The notes under the pieces are model-generated. The model had not been told where the DNA came from and ran no database searches. It saw nothing but the letters and a program-made list of their open reading frames with translations. A stretch of 64,000 bases of DNA from positions 310,001-374,000 of the forward strand of contig JAKUDP010000016.1 of NCBI GenBank assembly GCA_022570795.1, read 5' to 3'. This DNA is from Sphaerulina vaccinii. Taxonomy: Eukaryota; Ascomycota; Dothideomycetes; Mycosphaerellales; Mycosphaerellaceae. Numbering within the stretch: the stretch's first letter is position 1; each line of letters starts with the position of its first letter. This document shows, one piece after another, positions 55,173 to 64,000 of this stretch. A program made the translations under genes and the position numbers.

Positions 55173-56336
55173 ATGTCCGTGGACATCAACTGGAGCGAAC
55201 TCACGGGAGGACTGGATGGTGAAGCACTGGCCGAAACAATCAGAGAGTTCATCCACGAGCGCTTTCAGTCCATCGCACTTCCTAAGCTCATACGTTCGGT
55301 CACTGTTCATGGATTTGAGTTTGGCAAGATAGCTCCCGAGATCGTGCTCAAGGATATCGGTGATGCTCTTCCCGACTTCTACGACACAGACGAAGATGAT
55401 TCTGCGCTGGATCCGAACGAGGACCATGTTGCTGCATATTCAGAAACACGCCAGCAGGCGCCCCCGCGACATATGCGAGGTACAGATGGGTCTCGTCGTC
55501 AGTCAGAGCTAGATATCCTTGATCAACCGGGTCTCAGCGGCCTCACACGAGGAACTACTCCAGGTATTCTGGGCGCGACGTCAAATCTTGGCTACTTTCA
55601 CCTACCTCTGTCTGCTGGGCTACCAGGAACTCAGACGCCCCTAGCTGCTGTAGCAGGCGCACGCTTCTCGAATGGGCAAGCTGCGCCCCAGCCTCAGCGT
55701 CATCATGCGGACTCGTTCAGCTCCGTGTCTGCTGCCTCCACAGCCACGCGGGTATCGTCGCAAGATCACTCATACCTAGACAAGCCTCCTGGATCAGCTG
55801 TATTAGAAGATATGGACGAATCATCGCATCTACCGAGACATGATCATCCCGAACGGAGTCCTGAGGATACACAAATTGTGTTTCATGCAACTTATGCTGG
55901 GGACATCAAGCTATCGCTGACGGCTGACGTCTTCTTGGACTATCCCATGCCAAGTTTCGTAGGCATACCACTGAAACTCAAGATCACAGGGCTCACGTTC
56001 AATGGTGTTGGAATCCTAGCATACATCAAGAAAAGAGCTCACCTATGCTTTCTAAGTCCAGAGGATGCGGAAGCTCTTGTCGGAGGAGAACCAAACCTGG
56101 ATGATCTCGACGAGAAGGACAGTGACTCCCAACAGCCGGATTCCGGAAACCACGCGAAGACACGCGTGGGCGCCTTGCTCGAGGACATCAGGATAGAAAG
56201 CGAAATGGGCGAAACGGAGAGTGGGAAACAAGTGCTGAAGAATGTTGGTAAGATTGAAAAGTTCATTCTCGAGCAAGTCCAGCGTATCTTCGAGGACGAA
56301 TTCGTCTATCCTAGCTTCTGGACCTTCCTTGTCTGA
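55173..56336 (+). CDS. mdm12: Mitochondrial distribution and morphology protein 12 (ERMES)
   Basis: One exon, 387 residues. The N-terminus MSVDINWSELTGG and the segment FIHERFQSIALPKLIRSVTVHGFEFGK..PEIVLKDI are diagnostic for Mdm12, as is the second SMP half ELQIVF-like stretch (QIVFHATYAGDIKLSLTADV, YPMPSFVGIPLKLKITGL, AYIKKRAHLCFLS) and the terminal KIEKFILEQVQRIFEDEFVYPSFWTFL. Between the halves is a long Ser/Gln/Pro-rich insert, usual in filamentous fungi. Mdm12 bridges Mmm1 in the ER to Mdm10/Mdm34 in the mitochondrial outer membrane and carries phospholipids in its SMP cavity. Confidence 0.96.
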   Translation: MSVDINWSELTGGLDGEALAETIREFIHERFQSIALPKLIRSVTVHGFEFGKIAPEIVLKDIGDALPDFYDTDEDDSALDPNEDHVAAYSETRQQAPPRHMRGTDGSRRQSELDILDQPGLSGLTRGTTPGILGATSNLGYFHLPLSAGLPGTQTPLAAVAGARFSNGQAAPQPQRHHADSFSSVSAASTATRVSSQDHSYLDKPPGSAVLEDMDESSHLPRHDHPERSPEDTQIVFHATYAGDIKLSLTADVFLDYPMPSFVGIPLKLKITGLTFNGVGILAYIKKRAHLCFLSPEDAEALVGGEPNLDDLDEKDSDSQQPDSGNHAKTRVGALLEDIRIESEMGETESGKQVLKNVGKIEKFILEQVQRIFEDEFVYPSFWTFLV

Positions 56337-58471
56337 ATACTGCTACTTCGCTCAAGACAGTGTATTTCTGCGCACGACTGCACAGTAGTCGGATCCTCCT
56401 GCGAGTAGCGTGGTCGACGCATTGGGTTGTGCGGCCCGCACAAGGATACGTGGACGGCACTTGCATGCAGTTACGCGAAAGGCACAGGGAGCCTTGCTTT
56501 GTATTGTGGATCGTAACACCTAGACAGCCTTGCTTCGAGAGTCACCACATTCGGCCCGTTGGGAACATGCAGCTGTCAAATCTGCAGTACCACATTTGCA
56601 CCTCAACTGCTAGTTGTCTGTACCACTCCTATGCGTACTGCCGCTGTCAACATCGGTCACAGCGCGGTTGTGTTGCTGTAATGGCGTGACACTAGCGAAG
56701 TGCACTCGGGGCGGGAGATCTCAGCAATCTTTACGATCAGCAGTTCAGATATCATTCTGCATGTACTAGTCGACGGAAGAGATCGTCACATATTCTAGGA
56801 TGATGCTGCCATATAGCATTGCTGCACGATCGCAAGCTTTGGTGAGGTTCCTTAGATCATCCCGAGAGACCACAATTAATGCTCATTAATCAGCACGGCA
56901 TTGTCTAGAGCTGACTCGAACTCGGTCGAGCTTTTGTCGACCACGCCAAATGGCTCACATCAACAAGGACTCCCTGAGGACAAAGCCGCTCGAAGCATTG
57001 CGGTCCGCATGAGATCGTCTCAGCATCACGAGCTAGCCAAGAGTTGCAGCACCTCGATGCATGCTTCTCCAGCTGCATAGCTTCAGCCACTTCGGCAGGA
57101 TAACGTCGATCCAACCCGCACACCATGACCGGACTTGTAAGTAAATGGACAATGCTCCGAATGTCGTCACGACGACTTCGCAAGCCTCAATGCTTGGCAT
57201 AGAGGACAATCCTGAGGTGTTGCATCAAGCATATATCATCGCGATCACGCATTGATCTTGACTTCACTTGGCCAGATGCTCAGTATCCTGTCGCCTGCAG
57301 GAATCTCAAATTGATGACTTACATTCGCTCCTAGTTGAGACTGAACTTGTACGAATCAGGGACCACGAATCGCATGGCAACCCTTCTTTCTGACAACCAC
57401 GACTTAGAATTGGATTAATCCTGGCGACCGCATGCCACTCTACAACCTAAAGTGACGGCAAGATATCACGCGTATTCGTAGTTCCAGACTCACTTTCTGG
57501 TATGGCAGTCAGCAACATCGCTGTTGCCGTGTTCGGTGCAAGACTAGAACTGCAGGCAAGGATAATTACTCATATCTCGTGCCCTAAGCGTGACAGATCT
57601 GCGCCAAGCTCAATGTCTCATAGACTTCTTTACCGACGAACGGAGTTCGACTCCGTACCTCGTAGAGATCTGCTGTAGCAATGGACCTCTCCACCCCACG
57701 CAATAAGGCTATCTGGATGTCTATACAATCTAGACACAGGCAACGACAATCGAGAGGGTGTGTCGCCTCCACTTACAGCACGGAACGCAGATTAGGTAAC
57801 CCCGTTCATCTGTACCGAGCGTCGCAAGCTTTTCGAGTCTTGACTCTTGACTGCTGCTCATGCCGTGTGTGGACCCGCTGTCTTTGGCTCAAGACCAAGC
57901 GTAGTCGTATCATCTAGGGCGTAGGAACGATCAGCTAAGCGTTGATAAACGCACACAGAGCATAGTCAGCCGCCGTTCACATGCCGGCTAGTGCAACCAC
58001 GATGCACATGTTCTGAGTGGCGGGACGCGACACTCATAGAGCTCTCTTTGTATTGGCATTGACGCGAAGATTATCCTTAATGCGTACGAGCACACCAACC
58101 CGGAATGCCTGGCACCAGCCTAGATCTGCATGTCGACCTTCATCTGATCGCCAGCTCGGCAGCGTACTACTCCAAGACGCAGCGACGTTCAGCGGATCCT
58201 GGCCAGAGATCCCGAGTTGGTGATGCATAAGCTTGCGCTATTTTGCTGACTACACCATACTGTGTGCTTACGCAATGCAATGTGACTGGACCACTTCATC
58301 TGGACAAAGGCTCGGCTTGAATGCGATCTCGTGTGCTGGATCAAAATATGCTTTGATCTAGGCCTCATGTGCGTGCATCAATCGAACATTGAGGCATTTG
58401 GCGCAAACGGACGTGACTCGGAGAGGTCCTACGCAGCTCAGTGACAATCTCGGAATCATGTTTCCGATTCA
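56337..58471. other. Long intergenic stretch, convergent 3' flanks
   Basis: About 2.1 kb between the convergent MDM12 and RRP41 genes. Only short overlapping ORFs; no gene, repeat or RNA recognised. A 17-bp palindrome with arms ACGGAG/CTCCGT sits at 57640-57656. Confidence 0.45.
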
Positions 58472-59291
58472 TCACTTCGACTTCAAAAGCTTCTTGCCGT
58501 GCTCGCGGACGATCTTGTCCAGAAGCTGTCGTATCTGCTTGCAACCATCCAGGCCTACAGAAAGCATTGCCTGCAATCTCGCCATCTGAACTCTCGTTTC
58601 CATGATCAGCACATTCACTTTGTCGTCTCCTCCGCTCGTGCCCACAGTCAGGAATGGCAGTTCTTGCTCTTCGAGTCCGTTCAAATCCAGTAGTGGATCG
58701 GCTTCTTCCTCGTTCGACGCGTAAGCCGCAGTAGATCCAGTCGTGCAAGCGGCAACATAGTCTGTCATCGGGATACCAGCATCGACGAGGGCCAGAGTCG
58801 CGGCATTCAAACATGCGGCTAGCAGAGCGCCATCCTGAGAGAGCACATGAAGCACAATGCTGATAGTAGACTGTGGGTAGAATGATGTAAACACAGTACT
58901 CGCGAATGCAGACGAGATGGTATACTGCATTTCTTGCGTTCGTCTGCCACATATCAGCTCTCCAGTCCCAACACTTACCTTTGCATGTCCCGCCCACTCA
59001 CTTGTCTGATCGCGATCTCTTCTTCCTGTCCATACCACTGAAACCAGCAATACCGATTTCCACTTCAATGCTCGCCTCTTTACTCTGGTCACGGCCGCCA
59101 CCGCCACCTCTCGACTGCTGTCTTGGGCCGATGACCGTGCAGATGACTTTTGTATTGCCCATCTCAAAATAGCTGCTTCCATCAGCGGCCGCCTGAGTGG
59201 ACATCTGCCCAGAGATGCGCCGCAGCTCGTTCCATCGCCGCCCATCTACGCGCAGGTGCGCGAGCGCGTACGTGGAGCTATCCAATGGCAT
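58472..59291 (-). CDS. rrp41: Exosome complex subunit Rrp41/Ski6 homologue
   Basis: Exons 59002-59291 and 58472-58943 (58-bp intron), 253 residues. The N-terminus MPLDSSTYALAHLRVDGRRWNELRR is close to the family consensus. GSSYFEMGNTKVICTVIGP, a Gly-rich loop, and after splicing EMQYTISSAFASTVF, SIVLHVLSQDGALLAACLNAATLALVDAGIPM follow the RNase PH fold. It is one of six PH-type subunits of the exosome ring that channels RNA to Rrp44/Rrp6 for 3'-5' decay in nucleus and cytoplasm; the ring subunit itself is inactive in eukaryotes. The splice joins GAC-AA to A and restores the expected DKRTQEMQ. Confidence 0.95.
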
Positions 59292-59861
59292 CTTGTTCGT
59301 GATGTTGTGGTGCTACGCGGTGATCGCAAGTCGTGAAGAAGTTGTGCGGCGAAATTGCGGCTGTTTCCATCGTTCGCCAAACTCAAAACTTCGCTCTTTT
59401 CCACCTCACTTCACTTGCACACCATATCGCATCACACATTCGTGCACAGTCAAAGTCGGACACAGGCAAAGACTTCCTCGAGTTCGCAGGCGAGTTCACT
59501 TCCGAGAACAGCAGTCATTGGAATCACTGGATCACAAAATAAGGCGCACAGCCTGAACCCGCTTCAACCCGATAGCAAACCTGAGAATACTTCAGTGTTC
59601 GGTGCGAAGTCCTGGATCATACGGCGACGTACGCACTGTTTGTGACACATAGCGAGATGCTGACATACAGGAATATGCTGTAGCGTTGCAAGACCCATAA
59701 CAGAATATACATCTCCGCGGTAAAATAGTGGCAGTAAGGCTGTCGGTCCCGCAAGCAGGACTCAATTATAGCCAGCGTATCAGTATATATGTAGAGACAA
59801 TGTAAGGACACCCGAAATCCTGCAGAATACTCACAGCAGCAGCATCAACACTACCAACCAA
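59292..59861. promoter_or_regulatory. Divergent promoter region of RRP41 and flavohemoglobin genes
   Basis: About 570 bp between divergent starts; no gene. No specific operator recognised. Confidence 0.4.
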
Positions 59862-61112
59862 ATGTCCCTTACGATTGAACAAGTCAAGCTCATCAAGGCC
59901 ACTGTGCCAATACTGAAAGAACATGGCACAGATGTGACCAAGCTGTTCTACAAGACGGTCCTCAAGGAGCATCCCGAGTTGAACAACGTCTTCAACCAAA
60001 CGAATCAAGTCAATGGTCATCAAGCTGGGGCTTTGGCCGGCGCATTGTACGCATATGCTGCCCACATCGATGATCTGGGAGTCCTCAGCCCGACTGTGGA
60101 AAGGATCTGTCAGAAGCACGCATCTCTGTACATACACCCAGAGCACTACGCTGTCGTTGGCGAAGGGGTTCTGCGCGCTTTCGGTACCATCCTTGGAGAG
60201 GCCTTTACGCCTGCGATACGAGATGCCTGGACGGCGGCATACTGGCAACTGGCCAACATCATGATTGGTCGCGAAAGTGAACTGTCTTCGAAGAGCGAAG
60301 GATGGACCAATTGGAGAGACTTCCGTATCGCAGACAAAGTCAAAGAGAGCGAGGAGATTACATCGTTCTACCTCAAACCTGTCGATGGCCAGTCACTACC
60401 GGTATATCAACCTGGCCAGTACATCTCTCTTCTGACAGATGTCCCACACTTCGGATACATGCAGTCAAGACAATACTCCCTCTCAGATGCGCCAAGACCA
60501 GATTACTATCGCATTTCCGTGAAGAAGGCTATGGGTCTTGATGCCCAGGATCCTCAAGCGCACAAGAGTCCTAGTTGGATCTCCAATATCCTCCATGATG
60601 AGAAACAAGCCGGAGACATCGTCAAAGTATCTCATCCCGCTGGCGACTTCTTCTACGACCCAGTTGCGGACTCTAAAGGCCCAATCGTCCTGCTTTCAGC
60701 TGGAGTTGGCATCACGTCCATGATCTCGATATTGAACACAATTGTTGAGAGTGGTTCAAGACAGCCAGTCAGTTTCATGCACGGAGCACGAAGCACTTCA
60801 ACACAAGCCTTTGGATCTCACGTCAGGAAACAGGTTGCCACGAATGATGATGTCAAAGCAGTGTTCTTCGTGAAGGACTTAAGCGCTAACGATGTTGTGG
60901 ATCGGGATTTTGATTACGTTGGAAGACTGACTTTGCCAAAAGTGATACAAAAGCAGTCAGGGTCTCTGCGCCTTGATAATGCAGCGACGAGGTACTTCAT
61001 ATGCGGGCCTGCAAGTTTTATGAGTGATATCAGGCGTGAGCTCATGCATGTTGGTGTTGCGGGGAAGAGGATCAGGCTGGAGGTGTTCGGTACTGGAGAC
61101 CTGCCATCTTGA
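59862..61112 (+). CDS. Flavohemoglobin, nitric oxide dioxygenase
   Basis: One exon, 416 residues, full length for the family. Globin domain 1-140: B10 Tyr30 in KLFYKT, proximal His86 in CQKHASLYI. FAD domain about 150-260: SRQYSLSD and the YQPGQYISL block. NAD domain about 270-410: LSAGVGITSMISIL and RYFICGPASFM. It converts NO to nitrate with O2 and NAD(P)H, protecting against nitrosative stress from the host or from the fungus's own denitrification. No peroxisomal or mitochondrial signal is obvious. Fungi often carry two paralogues; only one is in this window. Confidence 0.96.
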   Translation: MSLTIEQVKLIKATVPILKEHGTDVTKLFYKTVLKEHPELNNVFNQTNQVNGHQAGALAGALYAYAAHIDDLGVLSPTVERICQKHASLYIHPEHYAVVGEGVLRAFGTILGEAFTPAIRDAWTAAYWQLANIMIGRESELSSKSEGWTNWRDFRIADKVKESEEITSFYLKPVDGQSLPVYQPGQYISLLTDVPHFGYMQSRQYSLSDAPRPDYYRISVKKAMGLDAQDPQAHKSPSWISNILHDEKQAGDIVKVSHPAGDFFYDPVADSKGPIVLLSAGVGITSMISILNTIVESGSRQPVSFMHGARSTSTQAFGSHVRKQVATNDDVKAVFFVKDLSANDVVDRDFDYVGRLTLPKVIQKQSGSLRLDNAATRYFICGPASFMSDIRRELMHVGVAGKRIRLEVFGTGDLPS

Positions 61113-62208
61113 AGTGATCTGACCATGTATCTTGCTTCTTCATGTTGTTATAGCGAGAGCCTTAATCCACATAAGAGAAGGTATGCTTTCGTAGACATGT
61201 GTTCAAATATGGCATCTGATTCCTACTCGCATCTACATTTGACAGAAAGCCCCACCTGCAAAAGTATCAGGATGAAGTCGCGTCGTCTGTTCTTGAATTC
61301 AACTTCGCGTCATCTGTGCCTTCACATCCTCCATTATCATGTCTGAAAAGTATCCAGCACCATCGAACACAGAACATATGATAGAGTCACGACAATCCCC
61401 CTTTCGAGCAAGCTGCGGTACCGGCATCAAGACTACACGTGTACACAAGACGACGCGAAAGGAAGTCTGACAAGGCCACACTCACAGAACCGCAAGATAC
61501 GCATCGAACCAGCCTTTCAGTATGGCGTGCTGCATCGCAATACAGAGACTGTCAGGATTGTGTGGAAAAGACGCGCGTGCAAATGCGCAGAGTCTGTCTC
61601 TACGACACATAGTACCAGACAACGCGAAAGCGCTGGGAAGCCGCTTGACCATCCATACCTTTCATGATGCTTTCACAGGCATTCTAGGAAAAGAACCCAC
61701 ACTAAAGCACGGTGCGATGCTCAGCTCACAAAATTCGAGAATGCAATCGGCAAGCCGAAAGATGGGCAGACCAGCAACTATGAACTGCAGCAAGTAATTG
61801 ACTTCCCAGCCAACCACTATTTCGTCAATGACCAGGAATCCCTTCCCCATCGCAGCACCGCTTTTCATTGCCTAAATCTGGTTACAGACCTCCACACCAC
61901 GCTCTTACGGCCAGTCGAGGTTGCTGTGGTCATGAGCAACTCCAGCTCAACATCAGTAGTAGGTAATCTTGCCTCGTGGTGGCCAGCACTAACGACTGGT
62001 ACTCGACCGGGAGTGCCGTCTCCAGGAATAACGCACACCACTACAAAATGTCTTCTTGCATCTTCCAGTTTTCTTCTTCGTCTTCTTCATACACAAGAGG
62101 AACCTCTCTTCCCAACGCTCTCTTCATTCCTTTACCTGCCACGCTGCTGCTTGGACCGTATACGAACAATATACAAGACTAAGCACAGCAACCGGAGATC
62201 AATACATA
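61113..62208. other. Intergenic, no recognised gene
   Basis: About 1.1 kb holding the flavohemoglobin terminator and the glucanase promoter. Short ORFs only. Confidence 0.45.
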
Positions 62209-63656
62209 ATGCGGTTCCCAGCAGGATATAGCATGGGCCTGCTAGCAGCACCACTCCTCGGGCAGGCAGTCACGCTGCCGGCTATAGGCCACATGGTGCC
62301 CTCCAACCTCCAAGCATTCACGAGTCCCATGAACTCCACGCAAGCGGCGCTGGCCAGGGGCCAGTACAGCAACGAGACTGCGAAGTCAGAGATGCGTCGA
62401 CCTCGGCTGACTATGATCAATAACGTGGGAGACGGTGCGAAAGGATACATCATATGCGAGCACCAGAAGGCAGGGTCGTTCGCCGATCCACACAACCCCA
62501 ACGGAGGGTGGATACCACTCTCCACGCTACGGATGGGAGTCATCCCGGATGAAATCATCGGCTTCGATCTTGGAGCAATGGGTCATGAGACCTCGTTCAC
62601 CTTCGACGAGTTCGTCAACGGGTGTCGCGTTTATGGCGCCGAGGAGAGCATAGAGCATGGTGAGTAATGCTAGTGTCTCACGAAGTTCGAGCCTACTACG
62701 GCTGTGAGCTTGCAGACAGATCCCCATAGTATTGTTGTCGAACTCTCAGAGACATCTGCTGACTTTCGCTCTTTTCTTTACCAGGCCACGTCATAGATGT
62801 CAATGGGCTGCACAGCCATGTTCAGCCTGCTGGCGGCAACCCCAACGACGCCAGCTACCGCAAGAGCTTCGGGTTCGCCGAGTTCAATTATGACTTGACC
62901 ATGACGTGCGTCAACCCAAGCAACGTAGACTTTGCCGGTCTGTCGATGGGAGTTGAGGCGCTCACGAACGATGGGTCGGTACACCCCCCAGCCGGAGGTC
63001 TTCTGCCTCAAGCCAAGGAGAACATATGCGCAGAGCTCGAGAAGGTCTCCACCGATTCAGCGCCTTGGTCAAAATGTTGTGTCCGAGGCCCCGACGGTGT
63101 TAGTGTTACTCGTGTCATGGCACCGAACATGGTGATGGGTGACCATGCATTTGAAGGCTACTACGACGAGTACCATCAACAGGTTATGGAGAAGTACTCC
63201 CGGAAGCCTTTGACTATCCTTGGGAATGAGTGCCAGACCAATCCAGTGTCCCAAACACTGAGCTGCTCGGACGGCTCTTCCACACCCTTCGACCTCCGGG
63301 GAAAAGCCTGGGATATCTTTACCTGCCAAGGCACCTTCCAACCCCCTACGGACCAGATGAATCGTGGTATTATGGAGCAACTCTGCTCTGCATACCACCG
63401 AGGCACTCTGCTACTCCCAGGAGGTGAGGTTCAGCCATCACTCAGCGCTGACCTTTTCTACACCAACGACTGCCACAATGCCTACGCTAAGGCTGTACAC
63501 ATGTATGCGCACGACATGCGCGGCTACGCTTTCGCCAAGGACGATATTGCGGGTGCTGGAACAGGCCCACACGAGGAGCAGGCTGGTCTGATTTGCACTG
63601 GCAAGAACAACTTGGAACAGCTGAAGATCTACATCGGCGGTCGCCCAGATCTGTGA
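62209..63656 (+). CDS. Secreted GH64-like beta-1,3-glucanase
   Basis: Exons 62209-62659 and 62785-63656 (125-bp intron), 440 residues. The start MRFPAGYSMGLLAAPLLGQA is a signal peptide. The following region LTMINNVGDGAKGYIICEHQ resembles the first strand of GH64/thaumatin-like-protein folds, and the C-terminal half has FAGLSMGVEAL, a CSAYHRGTLLLPGGE block and YAKAVHMYAHDMRGYAFAKDDI, similar to the conserved end of fungal GH64 proteins. There are nine or more Cys, as expected for a secreted enzyme. GH64 enzymes release laminaripentaose from beta-1,3-glucan. The match is by motif only, so another thaumatin-like family is possible. Confidence 0.78.
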
Positions 63657-64000
63657 GCATGTCTCTATTTCCGGCGTTTACAGGTGCACTACGGGTTTGG
63701 ATTGAGCTTTGAAGCTCTAAAGGATTATCATATGTATGGCAGAGAGATTACTAACAGTACGATACTGGACAGGTAAGTTTCGATCATGGATGGGAGTCGA
63801 TACGATCGAGAGCTGGTGAGCTTAGCAGTTCAGATGCGAGCCATGGAGCACGATAGGGACTTGTTGACAACTAAAAAGTAGCAGATAGATTCAATAGATA
63901 ATGTTTTTCACGCAAGCTCATCCCACGCTCGACGACTATCTGCACTGCCCTTGAGGTTGATCAACACTCTCTGCTTTCGCTTCTCTACACTGCTGAGCTA
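63657..64000. other. 3' flank to window edge
   Basis: About 340 bp after the glucanase stop codon with no gene visible. Confidence 0.5.

Noticed and set aside
57640..57656. Palindrome ACGGAGTTCGACTCCGT resembling a tRNA T-arm
   Set aside because: The loop is five bases rather than seven and no acceptor, D or anticodon arms can be built around it.

Overview
The window is nuclear DNA of a filamentous ascomycete. Genes carry short GT-AG introns (46-62 bp in most cases, often with a CTAAC or CTGAC branch site), lie on both strands and include fungal-only families (SAT-type non-reducing PKS, AflR-like regulator, questin-oxidase-like protein, Mdm12, two-domain large catalase). The protein mix suggests a Dothideomycete, possibly Mycosphaerellales/Capnodiales, but that placement is a judgement from family content, not a computed result.

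Region 1 (1-1191): the 3' end of a RanBP1-domain nucleoporin gene, cut by the window edge. Region 2 (1981 to about 25823): a secondary-metabolite cluster. It has a one-exon non-reducing PKS (SAT-KS-AT-PT-ACP-ACP-reductive release), a P450, an AflR-like Zn2Cys6 regulator, a FAD monooxygenase, an MFS exporter, a ToxD/trans-enoyl-reductase-like MDR enzyme, a questin-oxidase-like (DUF4243) protein and a MATE-type exporter. The PKS should release an aromatic aldehyde; the P450, the flavoenzyme and the DUF4243 enzyme would oxidise or ring-open it, the MDR enzyme could reduce it, and two transporters could export the product. The product is not identified.

Region 3 (26118-33463): a small eight-cysteine secreted protein, a second P450 broken by a one-base frameshift, a peroxisomal-type ABC half transporter, an AT-rich minisatellite of about 40-bp units, and a truncated gene end that abuts it. 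Region 4 (33666-41681): a kexin-processed repeat precursor of 571 residues with about seven near-identical acidic units separated by Lys-Arg (the most unusual gene here), an SDR, a membrane-anchored NodB deacetylase, a metallodipeptidase and a secreted protein with LPVVG-type repeats.

Region 5 (43078-63656): mostly housekeeping genes with long gaps: an F-box/LRR-like protein, proteasome chaperone Nas2, a large-subunit catalase with a decayed copy of its own 3' end downstream, a 72-residue protein, a MITE-like inverted-repeat element with a 5-bp target duplication, a 51-residue Cys-rich ORF, Mdm12 of the ERMES complex, exosome subunit Rrp41, a flavohemoglobin and a GH64-like glucanase. I saw no tRNA, rRNA or CRISPR array. 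Spliced coordinates were derived by hand from splice signals and reading-frame continuity.
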